In this document: one piece after another, positions 46,517 through 59,706 of the stretch
How positions within the stretch are numbered: the first letter of the stretch is position 1
Layout of the letters: each line of letters begins with the position of its first letter
Assembly (NCBI GenBank): GCA_921293015.1
Contig: OV121092.1
Location: forward strand, 9,740,001-9,804,000
Direction: 5' to 3'
DNA from: Phorcus lineatus
Lineage: Eukaryota; Mollusca; Gastropoda; Trochida; Trochidae
DNA: 64,000 nt
Program-made: the position numbers and the translations under genes
Notes under the pieces: generated by a model
What the model was told of the DNA's origin: nothing
Seen by the model: the letters and a program-made list of their open reading frames with translations, nothing else
Database searches by the model: none

Positions 46517-48361
46517 ATTGATGTCTGTTCCTTGCTTCTGGTAGAATGCAATGAAAGAGTCGGAGTTGACTTTGTCTTTTATAGAAATCTCTCAGCATGA
46601 AAGATATGGCAATAACCTGTGGCACACCTCTATCATAGCGATTATGACTTCATATGGAGATATATCTTAATCACTGCACTTTTTCCCAAATGCAGCGTTC
46701 TTCTTCTTCAGACATGATGTTTCCTAATTAAATGACTCCATGCTGTGATCTCACATGAGTCGAGACAGAATGTCTTTCATCATTCTTACGCTAGAAACAC
46801 TCACATTGGTCATTGAGGCCAGGGGGTAGGGGTATTATCTTTTCGTTTAAATGTTTAAAGTTACAGAATATCTCTTTCCAAGTTCAGCGAAACTATTAAC
46901 AAAAAAGCGTATGTCAAAATTAAATATTACAATCGATTTCTGATTTGAAACTGTCAAATTTCTTTTCAGATCAATGTCAGATGCCAGTTGATAGTATGGA
47001 CATGACACTGATACTTTTTGACAAATCAAAGAGTACACAAACTTTGTAAAATCACTATGGTCATATGACTTCCGCACTTTTTTTTTTAACACATCATTTA
47101 TGGTTTTCTAATTGTAAATTAACAGGGGCTCGTTTTGTTTTATTAGCGCCAAATGCGTCACCATCTATCAAAGTAAAGAGCGTCTGATGTAGGTTTCTTG
47201 ATGAAATGCTAGGAATAGATTGATAAATGCATGCTTTGTTTAGGAATTCTACTGCAGATATAATATTCAATGTCCTTGTATTATAAAGGGTTAGGAATGG
47301 ATTGGTTGTTTGTGAAATGGGCTTGGTAAGGTCAAAGTAGACTTCTTGAAGAACTTTAATACTGCCTTGCTAGTCCAAGTTAAACAGGACTTTTACATAC
47401 AGACCACATGTTAGTTTTCATTATTTGTCATTTCACCATTTGAGTGTGACTCATTAATCACTTTGGCTGTGATTGTTCAAGACTGAAGGAAACGTGGCTT
47501 TGCTAGTTTCTTTACAACCACAGACAGACCACTGACGCAACAGAGGAAGATTTGGCACGAATGCGAAGCCAGTGTGACGTCACCTCAAATATTGCAATTT
47601 CCTTGTTGCATATTTTTTTCTTCAACAAACCGTCTTGATTTAGTAACACTTATTATGGTCGACAAAGGCTGTATTTTAATGAGGAACGTATTTGATTTTG
47701 ACTCTTTTAGCATACGCGGCACATTACTGAAGTAGTTGAAAAGTATGCAATGGCGTTGGATCCTTTTAAAGTGAAAATAGTTCTTCATGGCACTGATATC
47801 AACAGTAGGTAAGTTTTCAAACCCGACACTGAAAGTGTGCACACCTAAAACAGTTTAGATAATGCAACATAGACTTGGAATGAAATTTCTTTTCTTAGTT
47901 TTCATTTCAGTAAATGGCGATCAAACCTGTTTCTTAGATTTATGCCAATTGTGTTATTTAGATTTGTTGGTTCATTTGGTGAAACATAATCGTGGTTGAC
48001 TAGAAAGACATCATAAGGGAGGTATTCAAAGTTCAAATTTACAGCTTGATTTCTTTTCTGAGATGATGCAAAACCACCCTTGACATGATGATTCATTTGA
48101 GTAAACCTACAGTTTTCAGCGTGAATCTTGAATTGGTCACTGGATATAGCATGTTTTTGTCTTTTCTATGATTTGGCTTTTCTCAGTTTGAGCAGCAACT
48201 CACCTATTTTCTTCAAAGTGAGTATCAGTGATAATTCAAAACATACAAATATCTAGTTTGCAACGGTCATTTTATTCAAATAGCTGTTTGTTTGACTTTA
48301 TCTTGACTGTCTGTCAGAAAAGATACAATCCGCTGTGCCGACAGGGAAAGTTTATTCACTT

Positions 48362-48712
48362 TCATCCGTGGTGACCCTTTCCTCCTTTACCCCCGTGGCC
48401 CTTTCCACCATGTCCTTTGCCTCCACCGTGACCTTTGCCTCCACCACGTCCTTTTCCTCCACCACGACCTTTTCCCCCTCCACGGCCCTTGCCTCCTCCT
48501 CCTCTTCCGCCGTGTCCAGCCATGGTAGTCCCAAATACGGCAGCAAGAACTGTAAGAGAAATTTCATGAGTAAGTGAAAATGAGTAAAATCGTTGAGATA
48601 TTGTCGTACAAATCAAAATGTCATATACACATCTGATAAAAGAAAATTGGACCCAAACATGTCCAATACACAAACCTGCTAAAACAAGAAGGGTGATGGT
48701 GAAAATCTGCAT
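48362..48712 (-). CDS. Gly-rich cationic secreted peptide, gene 23
   Basis: Exons 48676-48712 and 48362-48549. Standard peptide. Its unit is almost the same as those of genes 19 and 24. Confidence 0.85.
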   Translation of the reverse strand: MQIFTITLLVLAGLCIGHVWVQFSFIRCVYDILICTTISQRFYSFSLTHEISLTVLAAVFGTTMAGHGGRGGGGKGRGGGKGRGGGKGRGGGKGHGGGKGHGGKGHGGKGGKGHHG

Positions 48713-50557
48713 ATTGATGTCTGTTCCTTGCTTCTGGTAGAATGCAATGAAAGAGTCGGAGTTGACTTTGTCTTTTATAGAAATCTCTCAGCATGAAAGA
48801 TATGGCAATAACCTGTGGCACACCTCTATCATAGCGATTATGACTTCATATGGAGATATATCTTAATCACTGCACTTTTTCCCAAATGCAGCGTTCTTCT
48901 TCTTCAGACATGATGTTTCCTAATTAAATGACTCCATGCTGTGATCTCACATGAGTCGAGACAGAATGTCTTTCATCATTCTTACGCTAGAAACACTCAC
49001 ATTGGTCATTGAGGCCAGGGGGTAGGGGTATTATCTTTTCGTTTAAATGTTTAAAGTTACAGAATATCTCTTTCCAAGTTCAGCGAAACTATTAACAAAA
49101 AAGCGTATGTCAAAATTAAATATTACAATCGATTTCTGATTTGAAACTGTCAAATTTCTTTTCAGATCAATGTCAGATGCCAGTTGATAGTATGGACATG
49201 ACACTGATACTTTTTGACAAATCAAAGAGTACACAAACTTTGTAAAATCACTATGGTCATATGACTTCCGCACTTTTTTTTTTAACACATCATTTATGGT
49301 TTTCTAATTGTAAATTAACAGGGGCTCGTTTTGTTTTATTAGCGCCAAATGCGTCACCATCTATCAAAGTAAAGAGCGTCTGATGTAGGTTTCTTGATGA
49401 AATGCTAGGAATAGATTGATAAATGCATGCTTTGTTTAGGAATTCTACTGCAGATATAATATTCAATGTCCTTGTATTATAAAGGGTTAGGAATGGATTG
49501 GTTGTTTGTGAAATGGGCTTGGTAAGGTCAAAGTAGACTTCTTGAAGAACTTTAATACTGCCTTGCTAGTCCAAGTTAAACAGGACTTTTACATACAGAC
49601 CACATGTTAGTTTTCATTATTTGTCATTTCACCATTTGAGTGTGACTCATTAATCACTTTGGCTGTGATTGTTCAAGACTGAAGGAAACGTGGCTTTGCT
49701 AGTTTCTTTACAACCACAGACAGACCACTGACGCAACAGAGGAAGATTTGGCACGAATGCGAAGCCAGTGTGACGTCACCTCAAATATTGCAATTTCCTT
49801 GTTGCATATTTTTTTCTTCAACAAACCGTCTTGATTTAGTAACACTTATTATGGTCGACAAAGGCTGTATTTTAATGAGGAACGTATTTGATTTTGACTC
49901 TTTTAGCATACGCGGCACATTACTGAAGTAGTTGAAAAGTATGCAATGGCGTTGGATCCTTTTAAAGTGAAAATAGTTCTTCATGGCACTGATATCAACA
50001 GTAGGTAAGTTTTCAAACCCGACACTGAAAGTGTGCACACCTAAAACAGTTTAGATAATGCAACATAGACTTGGAATGAAATTTCTTTTCTTAGTTTTCA
50101 TTTCAGTAAATGGCGATCAAACCTGTTTCTTAGATTTATGCCAATTGTGTTATTTAGATTTGTTGGTTCATTTGGTGAAACATAATCGTGGTTGACTAGA
50201 AAGACATCATAAGGGAGGTATTCAAAGTTCAAATTTACAGCTTGATTTCTTTTCTGAGATGATGCAAAACCACCCTTGACATGATGATTCATTTGAGTAA
50301 ACCTACAGTTTTCAGCGTGAATCTTGAATTGGTCACTGGATATAGCATGTTTTTGTCTTTTCTATGATTTGGCTTTTCTCAGTTTGAGGAGCAACTCACC
50401 TATTTTCTTCAAAGTGAGTATCAGTGATAATTCAAAACATACAAATATCTAGTTTGCAACGGTCATTTTATTCAAATAGCTGTTTGTTTGACTTTATCTT
50501 GACTGTCTGTCAGAAAAGATACAATCCGCTGTGCCGACAGGGAAAGTTTATTCACTT

Positions 50558-50908
50558 TCATCCGTGGTGACCCTTTCCTCCTTTACCCCCGTGGCCCTTT
50601 CCACCATGTCCTTTGCCTCCACCGTGACCTTTGCCTCCACCACGTCCTTTTCCTCCACCACGACCTTTTCCCCCTCCACGGCCCTTGCCTCCTCCTCCTC
50701 TTCCGCCGTGTCCAGCCATGGTAGTCCCAAATACGGCAGCAAGAACTGTAAGAGAAATTTCATGAGTAAGTGAAAATGAGTAAAATCGTTGAGATATTGT
50801 CGTACAAATCAAAATGTCATATACACATCTGATAAAAGAAAATTGGACCCAAACATGTCCAATACACAAACCTGCTAAAACAAGAAGGGTGATGGTGAAA
50901 ATCTGCAT
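50558..50908 (-). CDS. Gly-rich cationic secreted peptide, gene 24
   Basis: Exons 50872-50908 and 50558-50745. Standard peptide, with the proximal AATAAA present. Confidence 0.85.
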   Translation of the reverse strand: MQIFTITLLVLAGLCIGHVWVQFSFIRCVYDILICTTISQRFYSFSLTHEISLTVLAAVFGTTMAGHGGRGGGGKGRGGGKGRGGGKGRGGGKGHGGGKGHGGKGHGGKGGKGHHG

Positions 50909-52753
50909 ATTGATGTCTGTTCCTTGCTTCTGGTAGAATGCAATGAAAGAGTCGGAGTTGACTTTGTCTTTTATAGAAATCTCTCAGCATGAAAGATATG
51001 GCAATAACCTGTGGCACACCTCTATCATAGCGATTATGACTTCATATGGAGATATATCTTAATCACTGCACTTTTTCCCAAATGCAGCGTTCTTCTTCTT
51101 CAGACATGATGTTTCCTAATTAAATGACTCCCTGCTGTGATCTCACATGAGTCGAGACAGAATGTCTTTCATCATTCTTACGCTAGAAACACTCACATTG
51201 GTCATTGAGGCCAGGGGGTAGGGGTATTATCTTTTCGTTTAAATGTTTAAAGTTACAGAATATCTCTTTCCAAGTTCAGCGAAACTATTAACAAAAAAGC
51301 GTATGTCAAAATTAAATATTACAATCGATTTCTGATTTGAAACTGTCAAATTTCTTTTCAGATCAATGTCAGATGCCAGTTGATAGTATGGACATGACAC
51401 TGATACTTTTTGACAAATCAAAGAGTACACAAACTTTGTAAAATCACTATGGTCATATGACTTCCGCACTTTTTTTTTTAACACATCATTTATGGTTTTC
51501 TAATTGTAAATTAACAGGGGCTCGTTTTGTTTTATTAGCGCCAAATGCGTCACCATCTATCAAAGTAAAGAGCGTCTGATGTAGGTTTCTTGATGAAATG
51601 CTAGGAATAGATTGATAAATGCATGCTTTGTTTAGGAATTCTACTGCAGATATAATATTCAATGTCCTTGTATTATAAAGGGTTAGGAATGGATTGGTTG
51701 TTTGTGAAATGGGCTTGGTAAGGTCAAAGTAGACTTCTTGAAGAACTTTAATACTGCCTTGCTAGTCCAAGTTAAACAGGACTTTTACATACAGACCACA
51801 TGTTAGTTTTCATTATTTGTCATTTCACCATTTGAGTGTGACTCATTAATCACTTTGGCTGTGATTGTTCAAGACTGAAGGAAACGTGGCTTTGCTAGTT
51901 TCTTTACAACCACAGACAGACCACTGACGCAACAGAGGAACATTTGGCACGAATGCGAAGCCAGTGTGACGTCACCTCAAATATTGCAATTTCCTTGTTG
52001 CATAATTTTTTCTTCAACAAACCGTCTTGATTTAGTAACACTTATCATGGTCGACAAAGGCTGTATTTTAATGAGGAACGTATTTGATTTTGACTCTTTT
52101 AGCATACGCGGCACATTACTGAAGTAGTTGAAAAGTATGCAATGGCGTTGGATCCTTTTAAAGTGAAAATAGTTCTTCATGGCACTGATATCAACAGTAG
52201 GTAAGTTTTCAAACCCGACACTGAAAGTGTGCACACCTAAAACAGTTTAGATAATGCAACATAGACTTGGAATGAAATTTCTTTTCTTAGTTTTCATTTC
52301 AGTAAATGGCGATCAAACCTGTTTCTTAGATTTATGCCAATTGTGTTATTTAGATTTGTTGGTTCATTTGGTGAAACATAATCGTGGTTGAGTAGAAAGA
52401 CATCATAAGGGAGGTATTCAAAGTTCAAATTTACAGCTTGATTTCTTTTCTGAGATGATGCAAAACCACCCTTGACATGATGATTCATTTGAGTAAACCT
52501 ACAGTTTTCAGCGTGAATCTTGTATTGGTCACTGGATATAGCATGTTTTTGTCTTTTCTATGATTTGTCTTTTCTCAGTTTGAGGAGCAACTCACCTATT
52601 TTCTTCAAAGTGAGTATCAGTGATAATTCAAAACATACAAATATCTAGTTTGCAAAGGTCATTTTATTCAAATAGCTGTTTGTTTGACTTTATCTTGACT
52701 GTCTGTCAGAAAAGATACAATCCGCTGTGCCGACAGGGAAAGTTTATTCACTT

Positions 52754-53104
52754 TCATCCGTGGTGACCCTTTCCTCCTTTACCCCCGTGGCCCTTTCCAC
52801 CATGTCCTTTGCCTCCACCGTGACCTTTGCCTCCACCACGTCCTTTTCCTCCACCACGACCTTTTCCCCCTCCACGGCCCTTGCCTCCTCCTCCTCTTCC
52901 GCCGTGTCCAGCCATGGTAGTCCCAAATACGGCAGCAAGAACTGTAAGAGAAATTTTATGAGTAAGTGAAAATGAGTAAAATCGTTGAGATATTGTTGTA
53001 CAAATCAAAATGTCATATACACATCTGATAAAAGAAAATTGGACCCAAACATGTCCAATACACAAACCTGCTAAAACAAGAAGGGTGATGGTGAAAATCT
53101 GCAT
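52754..53104 (-). CDS. Gly-rich cationic secreted peptide, gene 25
   Basis: Exons 53068-53104 and 52754-52941. Standard peptide. The acceptor-side intron has ATAAAATTTC in place of ATGAAATTTC, as in genes 22 and 27; the AG is intact. Confidence 0.85.
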   Translation of the reverse strand: MQIFTITLLVLAGLCIGHVWVQFSFIRCVYDILICTTISQRFYSFSLTHKISLTVLAAVFGTTMAGHGGRGGGGKGRGGGKGRGGGKGRGGGKGHGGGKGHGGKGHGGKGGKGHHG

Positions 53105-54956
53105 ATTGATGTCTGTTCCTTGCTTCTGGTAGAATGCAATGAAAGAGTCGGAGTTGACTTTGTCTTTTATAGAAATCTCTCAGCATGAAAGATATGGCAA
53201 TAACCTGTGGCACACCTCTATCATAGCGATTATGACTTCATATGGAGATATATCTTAATCACTGCACTTTTTCCAAAATGCAGCGTTCTTCTTTTTCAGA
53301 CATGATGTTTCCTAATTAAATGACTCCATGCTGTGATTTCACATGAGTCGAGACAGAATGTCTTTCATCATTCTTACGCTAGAAACACTCACATTGGTCA
53401 TTGAGGCCAGGGGGTAGGGGTATTATCTTTTCGTTTAAATGTTTAAAGTTACAGAATATCTCTTTCCAAGTTCAGCGAAACTATTAACAAAAAAACGTAT
53501 GTCAAAATTAAATATTACAATCGATTTCTGATTTGAAACTGTCAAATTTCATTTCATCTTTTCAGATCAATGTCAGATGCCAGTTGATAGTATGGACATG
53601 ACACTGATACTTTTTGACAAATCAAAGAGTACACAAACATTATAAAATCACTATGGTCATATGACTTCCGCACTTTTTTTCAACACATCATTTATGGTTT
53701 TCTAATTGTAAATTAACAGGGGCTCGTTTTGTTTTATTAGCGCCAAATGCGTCACCATCTATCAAAGTAAAGAGCGTCTGATGTAGGTTTCTTGATGAAA
53801 TGCTAGGAATAGATTGATAAATGCATGCTTTGTTTAGGAATTCTACTGCAGATATAATATTCAATGTCCTTGCATTATAAAGGGTTAGGAATGGATTGGT
53901 TGTTTGTGAAATGGGCTTGGTAAGGTCAAAGTAGACTTCTTGAAGAACTTTAATACTGCCTTGCTAGTCCAAGTTAAACAGGACTTTTACATACAGACCA
54001 CATGTTAGTTTTCATTATTTGTCATTTCACCATTTGAGTGTGACTCATTAATCACTTTGGCTGTGATTGTTCAAGACTGAAGGGAAACGTGGCTTTGCTA
54101 GTTTCTTTACAACCACAGACAGACCACTGACGCAACAGAGGAACATTTGGCACGAATGCGAAGCCAGTGTGACGTCACCTCAAATATTGCAATTTCCTTG
54201 TTGCATATTTTTTTCTTCAACAAACCGTCTTGATTTAGTAACACTTATCATGGTCGACAAAGGCTGTATTTTAATGAGGAACGTATTTGATTTTGACTCT
54301 TTTAGCATACGCGGCACATTACTGAAGTAGTTGAAAAGTATGCAATGGCGTTGGATCCTTTTAAAGTGAAAATAGTTCTTCATGGCACTGATATCAACAG
54401 TAGGTAAGTTTTCAAACCCGACACTGAAAGTGTGCACACCTAAAACAGTTTAGATAATGCAACATAGACTTGGAATGAAATTTCTTTTCTTAGTTTTCAT
54501 TTCAGTAAATGGCGATCAAACCTGTTTCTTAGATTTATGCCAATTGTGTTATTTAGATTTGTTAGTTCATGTGGTGAAACATAATCGTGGTTGACTAGAA
54601 AGACATCATAAGGGAGGTATTCAAAGTTCAAATTTACAGCTTGATTTCTTTTCTGAGATAATGCAAAACCACCCTTGACATGATGATTCATTTGAGTAAA
54701 CCTACAGTTTTCAGCGTGAATCTTGAATTGGTCACTGGATATAGCATGTTTTTGTCTTTTCTATGATTTGGCTTTTCTCAGTTTGAGCAGCAACTCACCT
54801 ATTTTCTTCAAAGTGAGTATCAGTGATAATTCAAAACATACAAATATCTAGTTTGCAACGGTCATTTTATTCAAATAGCTGTTTGTTTGACTTTATCTTG
54901 ACTGTCTGTCAGAAAAGATACAATCCGCTGTGCCGACAGGGAAAGTTTATTCACTT

Positions 54957-55307
54957 TCATCCGTGGTGACCCTTTCCTCCTTTACCCCCGTGGCCCTTTC
55001 CACCATGTCCTTTGCCTCCACCGTGACCTTTGCCTCCACCACGTCCTTTTCCTCCACCACGACCTTTTCCCCCTCCACGGCCCTTGCCTCCTCCTCCTCT
55101 TCCGCCGTGTCCAGCCATGGTAGTCCCAAATACGGCAGCAAGAACTGTAAGAGAAATTTCATGAGTAAGTGAAAATGAGTAAAATCGTTAAAATATTGTC
55201 GTACAAATCAAAATGTCATATACACATCTGATAAAAGAAAATTGGACCCAAACATGTCCAATACACAAACCTGCTAAAACAAGAAGGGTGATGGTGAAAA
55301 TCTGCAT
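54957..55307 (-). CDS. Gly-rich cationic secreted peptide, gene 26 (stop codon within intron)
   Basis: Exons 55271-55307 and 54957-55144. The spliced peptide is standard. Two G-to-A changes on the plus strand place TAA at 55188-55190, in frame with exon 1. An unspliced message would stop after 39 codons, while the spliced gene is untouched. This is the best internal evidence that 55145-55270 is an intron. Confidence 0.87.
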
Positions 55308-57152
55308 ATTGATGTCTGTTCCTTGCTTCTGGTAGAATGCAATGAAAGAGTCGGAGTTGACTTTGTCTTTTATAGAAATCTCTCAGCATGAAAGATATGG
55401 CAATAACCTGTGGCACACCTCTATCATAGCGATTATGACTTCATATGGAGATATATCTTAATCACTGCACTTTTTCCCAAATGCAGCGTTCTTCTTCTTC
55501 AGACATGATGTTTCCTAATTAAATGACTCCATGCTGTGATCTCACATGAGTCGAGACAGAATGTCTTTCATCATTCTTACGCTAGAAACACTCACATTGG
55601 TCATTGAGGCCAGGGGGTAGGGGTATTATCTTTTCGTTTAAATGTTTAAAGTTACAGAATATCTCTTTCCAAGTTCAGCGAAACTATTAACAAAAAAGCG
55701 TATGTCAAAATTAAATATTACAATCGATTTCTGATTTGAAACTGTCAAATTTCTTTTCAGATCAATGTCAGATGCCAGTTGATAGTATGGACATGACACT
55801 GATACTTTTTGACAAATCAAAGAGTACACAAACTTTGTAAAATCACTATGGTCATATGACTTCCGCACTTTTTTTTTAACACATCATTTATGGTTTTCTA
55901 ATTGTAAATTAACAGGGGCTCGTTTTGTTTTATTAGCGCCAAATGCGTCACCATCTATCAAAGTAAAGAGCGTCTGATGTAGGTTTCTTGATGAAATGCT
56001 AGGAATAGATTGATAAATGTATGCTTTGTTTAGGAATTCTACTGCAGATATAATATTCAATGTCCTTGTATTATAAAGGGTTAGGAATGGATTGGTTGTT
56101 TGTGAAATGGGCTTGGTAAGGTCAAAGTAGACTTCTTGAAGAACTTTAATACTGCCTTGCTAGTCCAAGTTAAACAGGACTTTTACATACAGACCACATG
56201 TTAGTTTTCATTATTTGTCATTTCACCATTTGAGTGTGACTCATTAATCACTTTGGCTGTGATTGTTCAAGACTGAAGGGAAACGTGGCTTTGCTAGTTT
56301 CTTTACAACCAGAGACAGACCACTGACGCAACAGAGGAACATTTGGCACGAATGCGAAGCCAGTGTGACGTCACCTCAAATATTGCAATTTCCTTGTTGC
56401 ATATTTTTTTCTTCAACAAACCGTCTTGATTTAGTAACACTTATCATGGTCGACAAAGGCTGTATTTTAATGAGGAACGTATTTGATTTTGACTCTTTTA
56501 GCATACGCGGCACATTACTGAAGTAGTTGAAAAGTATGCAATGGCGTTGGATCCTTTTAAAGTGAAAATAGTTCTTCATGGCACTGATATCAACAGTAGG
56601 TAAGTTTTCAAACCCGACACTGAAAGTGTGCACACCTAAAACAGTTTAGATAATGCAACATAGACTTGGAATGAAATTTCTTTTCTTAGTTTTCATTTCA
56701 GTAAATGGCGATCAAACCTGTTTCTTAGATTTATGCCAATTGTGTTATTTAGATTTGTTGGTTCATTTGGTGAAACATAATCGTGGTTGAGTAGAAAGAC
56801 ATCATAAGGGAGGTATTCAAAGTTCAAATTTACAGCTTGATTTCTTTTCTGAGATGATGCAAAACCACCCTTGACATGATGATTCATTTGAGTAAACCTA
56901 CAGTTTTCAGCGTGAATCTTGAATTGGTCACTGGATATAGCATGTTTTTGTCTTTTCTATGATTTGTCTTTTCTCAGTTTGAGGAGCAACTCACCTATTT
57001 TCTTCAAAGTGAGTATCAGTGATAATTCAAAACATACAAATATCTAGTTTGCAACGGAAATTTTATTCAAATAGCTGTTTGTTTGACTTTATCTTGACTG
57101 TCTGTCAGAAAAGATACAATCCGCTGTGCCGACAGGGAAAGTTTATTCACTT

Positions 57153-57503
57153 TCATCCGTGGTGACCCTTTCCTCCTTTACCCCCGTGGCCCTTTCCACC
57201 ATGTCCTTTGCCTCCACCGTGACCTTTGCCTCCACCACGTCCTTTTCCTCCACCACGACCTTTTCCCCCTCCACGGCCCTTGCCTCCTCCTCCTCTTCCG
57301 CCGTGTCCAGCCATGGTAGTCCCAAATACGGCAGCAAGAACTGTAAGAGAAATTTTATGAGTAAGTGAAAATGAGTAAAATCGTTGAGATATTGTTGTAC
57401 AAATCAAAATGTCATATACACATCTGATAAAAGAAAATTGGACCCAAACATGTCCAATACACAAACCTGCTAAAACAAGAAGGGTGATGGTGAAAATCTG
57501 CAT
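57153..57503 (-). CDS. Gly-rich cationic secreted peptide, gene 27
   Basis: Exons 57467-57503 and 57153-57340. Standard peptide. The base context of the distal poly(A) signal is changed (CGGAAATTTTATT on the plus strand), but AATAAA is kept. Confidence 0.85.
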   Translation of the reverse strand: MQIFTITLLVLAGLCIGHVWVQFSFIRCVYDILICTTISQRFYSFSLTHKISLTVLAAVFGTTMAGHGGRGGGGKGRGGGKGRGGGKGRGGGKGHGGGKGHGGKGHGGKGGKGHHG

Positions 57504-59355
57504 ATTGATGTCTGTTCCTTGCTTCTGGTAGAATGCAATGAAAGAGTCGGAGTTGACTTTGTCTTTTATAGAAATCTCTCAGCATGAAAGATATGGCAAT
57601 AACCTGTGGCACACCTCTATCATAGCGATTATGACTTCATATGGAGATATATCTTAATCACTGCACTTTTTCCAAAATGCAGCGTTCTTCTTTTTCAGAC
57701 ATGATGTTTCTTAATTAAATGACTCCATGCTGTGATCTCACATGAGTCGAGACAGAATGTCTTTCATCATTCTTACGCTAGAAACACTCACATTGGCCAT
57801 TGAGGCCAGGGGGTATGGGTATTATTTTTTTCGTTTAAGTGTTTAAAGTTACAGAATATTTCTTTCCAAGTGTAGCGAAACTATTAACAAAAAAACGTAT
57901 GTCAAAATCAAATATTACAATCGATTTCTGATTTGAAACTGTCAAATTTCTTTTCAGATCAACGTCAGATGCCAGTTGATAGTATGGACATGACACTGAT
58001 ACTTTTTGACAAATCAAAGAGTACACAAACTTTGTAAAATCACCATGGTCATATGACTTCCGCACTTTTTTTTTAACACATCATTTATGGTTTTCTAATT
58101 GTAAATTAACAGGGGCTCGTTTTGTTTTATTAGCGCCAAATGCGTCACCATCTATCAAAGTAAAGAGCGTCTGATGTAGGTTTCTTGATGAAATGCTAGG
58201 AATAGATTGATAAATGCATGCTTTGTTTAGGAATTCTACTGCAGATATAATATTCAATGTCCTTGTATTATAAAGGGTTAGGAATGGATTGGTTGTTTGT
58301 GGAATGGGCTTGGTAAGGTCAAAGTAGACTTCTTGAAGAACTTTAATACTGCCTTGCTAGTCCAAGTTAAACAGGACTTTTACATACAGACCACATGTTA
58401 GTTTTCATTATTTGTCATTTCACCATTTGAGTGTGACTCATTAATCACTTTGGCTGTGATTGTTCAAGACTGAAGGGAAACGTGGCTTTGCTAGTTTCTT
58501 TACAACCAGAGACAGACCACTGACGCAACAGAGGAAGATTTGGCACGAATGCGAAGCCAGTGTGACGTCACCTCAAATATTGCAATTTCCTTGTTGCATA
58601 TTTTTTTCTTCAACAAACCGTCTTGATTTAGTAACACTTATCATGGTCGACAAAGGCTGTATTTTAATGAGGAACGTATTTGATTTTGACTCTTTTAGCA
58701 TACGCGGCACATTACTGAAGTAGTTGAAAAGTATGCAATGGCGTTGGATCCTTTTAAAGTGAAAATAGTTCTTCATGGCACTGATATCAACAGTAGGTAA
58801 GTTTTCAAACCCGACACTGAAAGTGTGCACACCTAAAACAGTTTAGATAATGCAACATAGACTTGGAATGAAATTTCTTTTCTTAGTTTTCATTTCAGTA
58901 AATCAAATCTTCTATCAAACCTGTTTCTTAGATTTATGCCAATTGTGTTATTTAGATTTGTTGGTTCATTTGGTGAAACATAATCGTGGTTGAGTAGAAA
59001 GACATCATAAGGGAGGTATTCAAAGTTCAAATTTACAGCTTGATTTCTTTTCTGAGATGATGCAAAACCACCCTTGACATGATGATTCATTTGAGTAAAC
59101 CTACAGTTTTCAGCGTGAATCTTGAATTGGTCACTGGATAAAGTATGTTTTTGTCTTTTCTATGATTTGTCTTTTCTCAGTTTGAGCAGCAACTCACCTA
59201 TTTTCTTCAAAGTGAGTATCAGTGATAATTCAAAACATACAAATATCTAGTTTGCAACGGTCATTTTATTCAAATAGCTGTTTGTTTGACTTTATCTTGA
59301 CTGTCTGTCAGAAAAGATACAATCCGTTCTGCCGACAGGGAAAGTTCATTCACTT

Positions 59356-59706
59356 TCATCCGTGGTGACCCTTTCCTCCTTTACCCCCGTGGCCCTTTCC
59401 ACCATGTCCTTTGCCTCCACCGTGACCTTTGCCTCCACCACGTCCTTTTCCTCCACCACGACCTTTTCCCCCTCCACGGCTCTTGCCTCCTCCTCCTCTT
59501 CCGCCGTGTCCAGCCATGGTAGTCCCAAATACGGCAGCAAGAACTGTAAGAGAAATTTCATGAGTAAGTGAAAATAAGTAAAATCGTTGAGATATTGTTG
59601 TACAAATCAAAATGTCATATACACATCTGATAAAAGAAAATTGGACCCAAACATGTCCAATACACAAACCTGCTAAAACAAGAAGGGTGATGGTGAAAAT
59701 CTGCAT
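59356..59706 (-). CDS. Gly-rich cationic secreted peptide, gene 28 (G34S)
   Basis: Exons 59670-59706 and 59356-59543. Gly34 becomes Ser in the first repeat (GGC to AGC). The proximal AATAAA is mutated to AATGAA. Confidence 0.85.
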   Translation of the reverse strand: MQIFTITLLVLAGLCIGHVWVQFSFIRCVYDILICTTISQRFYLFSLTHEISLTVLAAVFGTTMAGHGGRGGGGKSRGGGKGRGGGKGRGGGKGHGGGKGHGGKGHGGKGGKGHHG

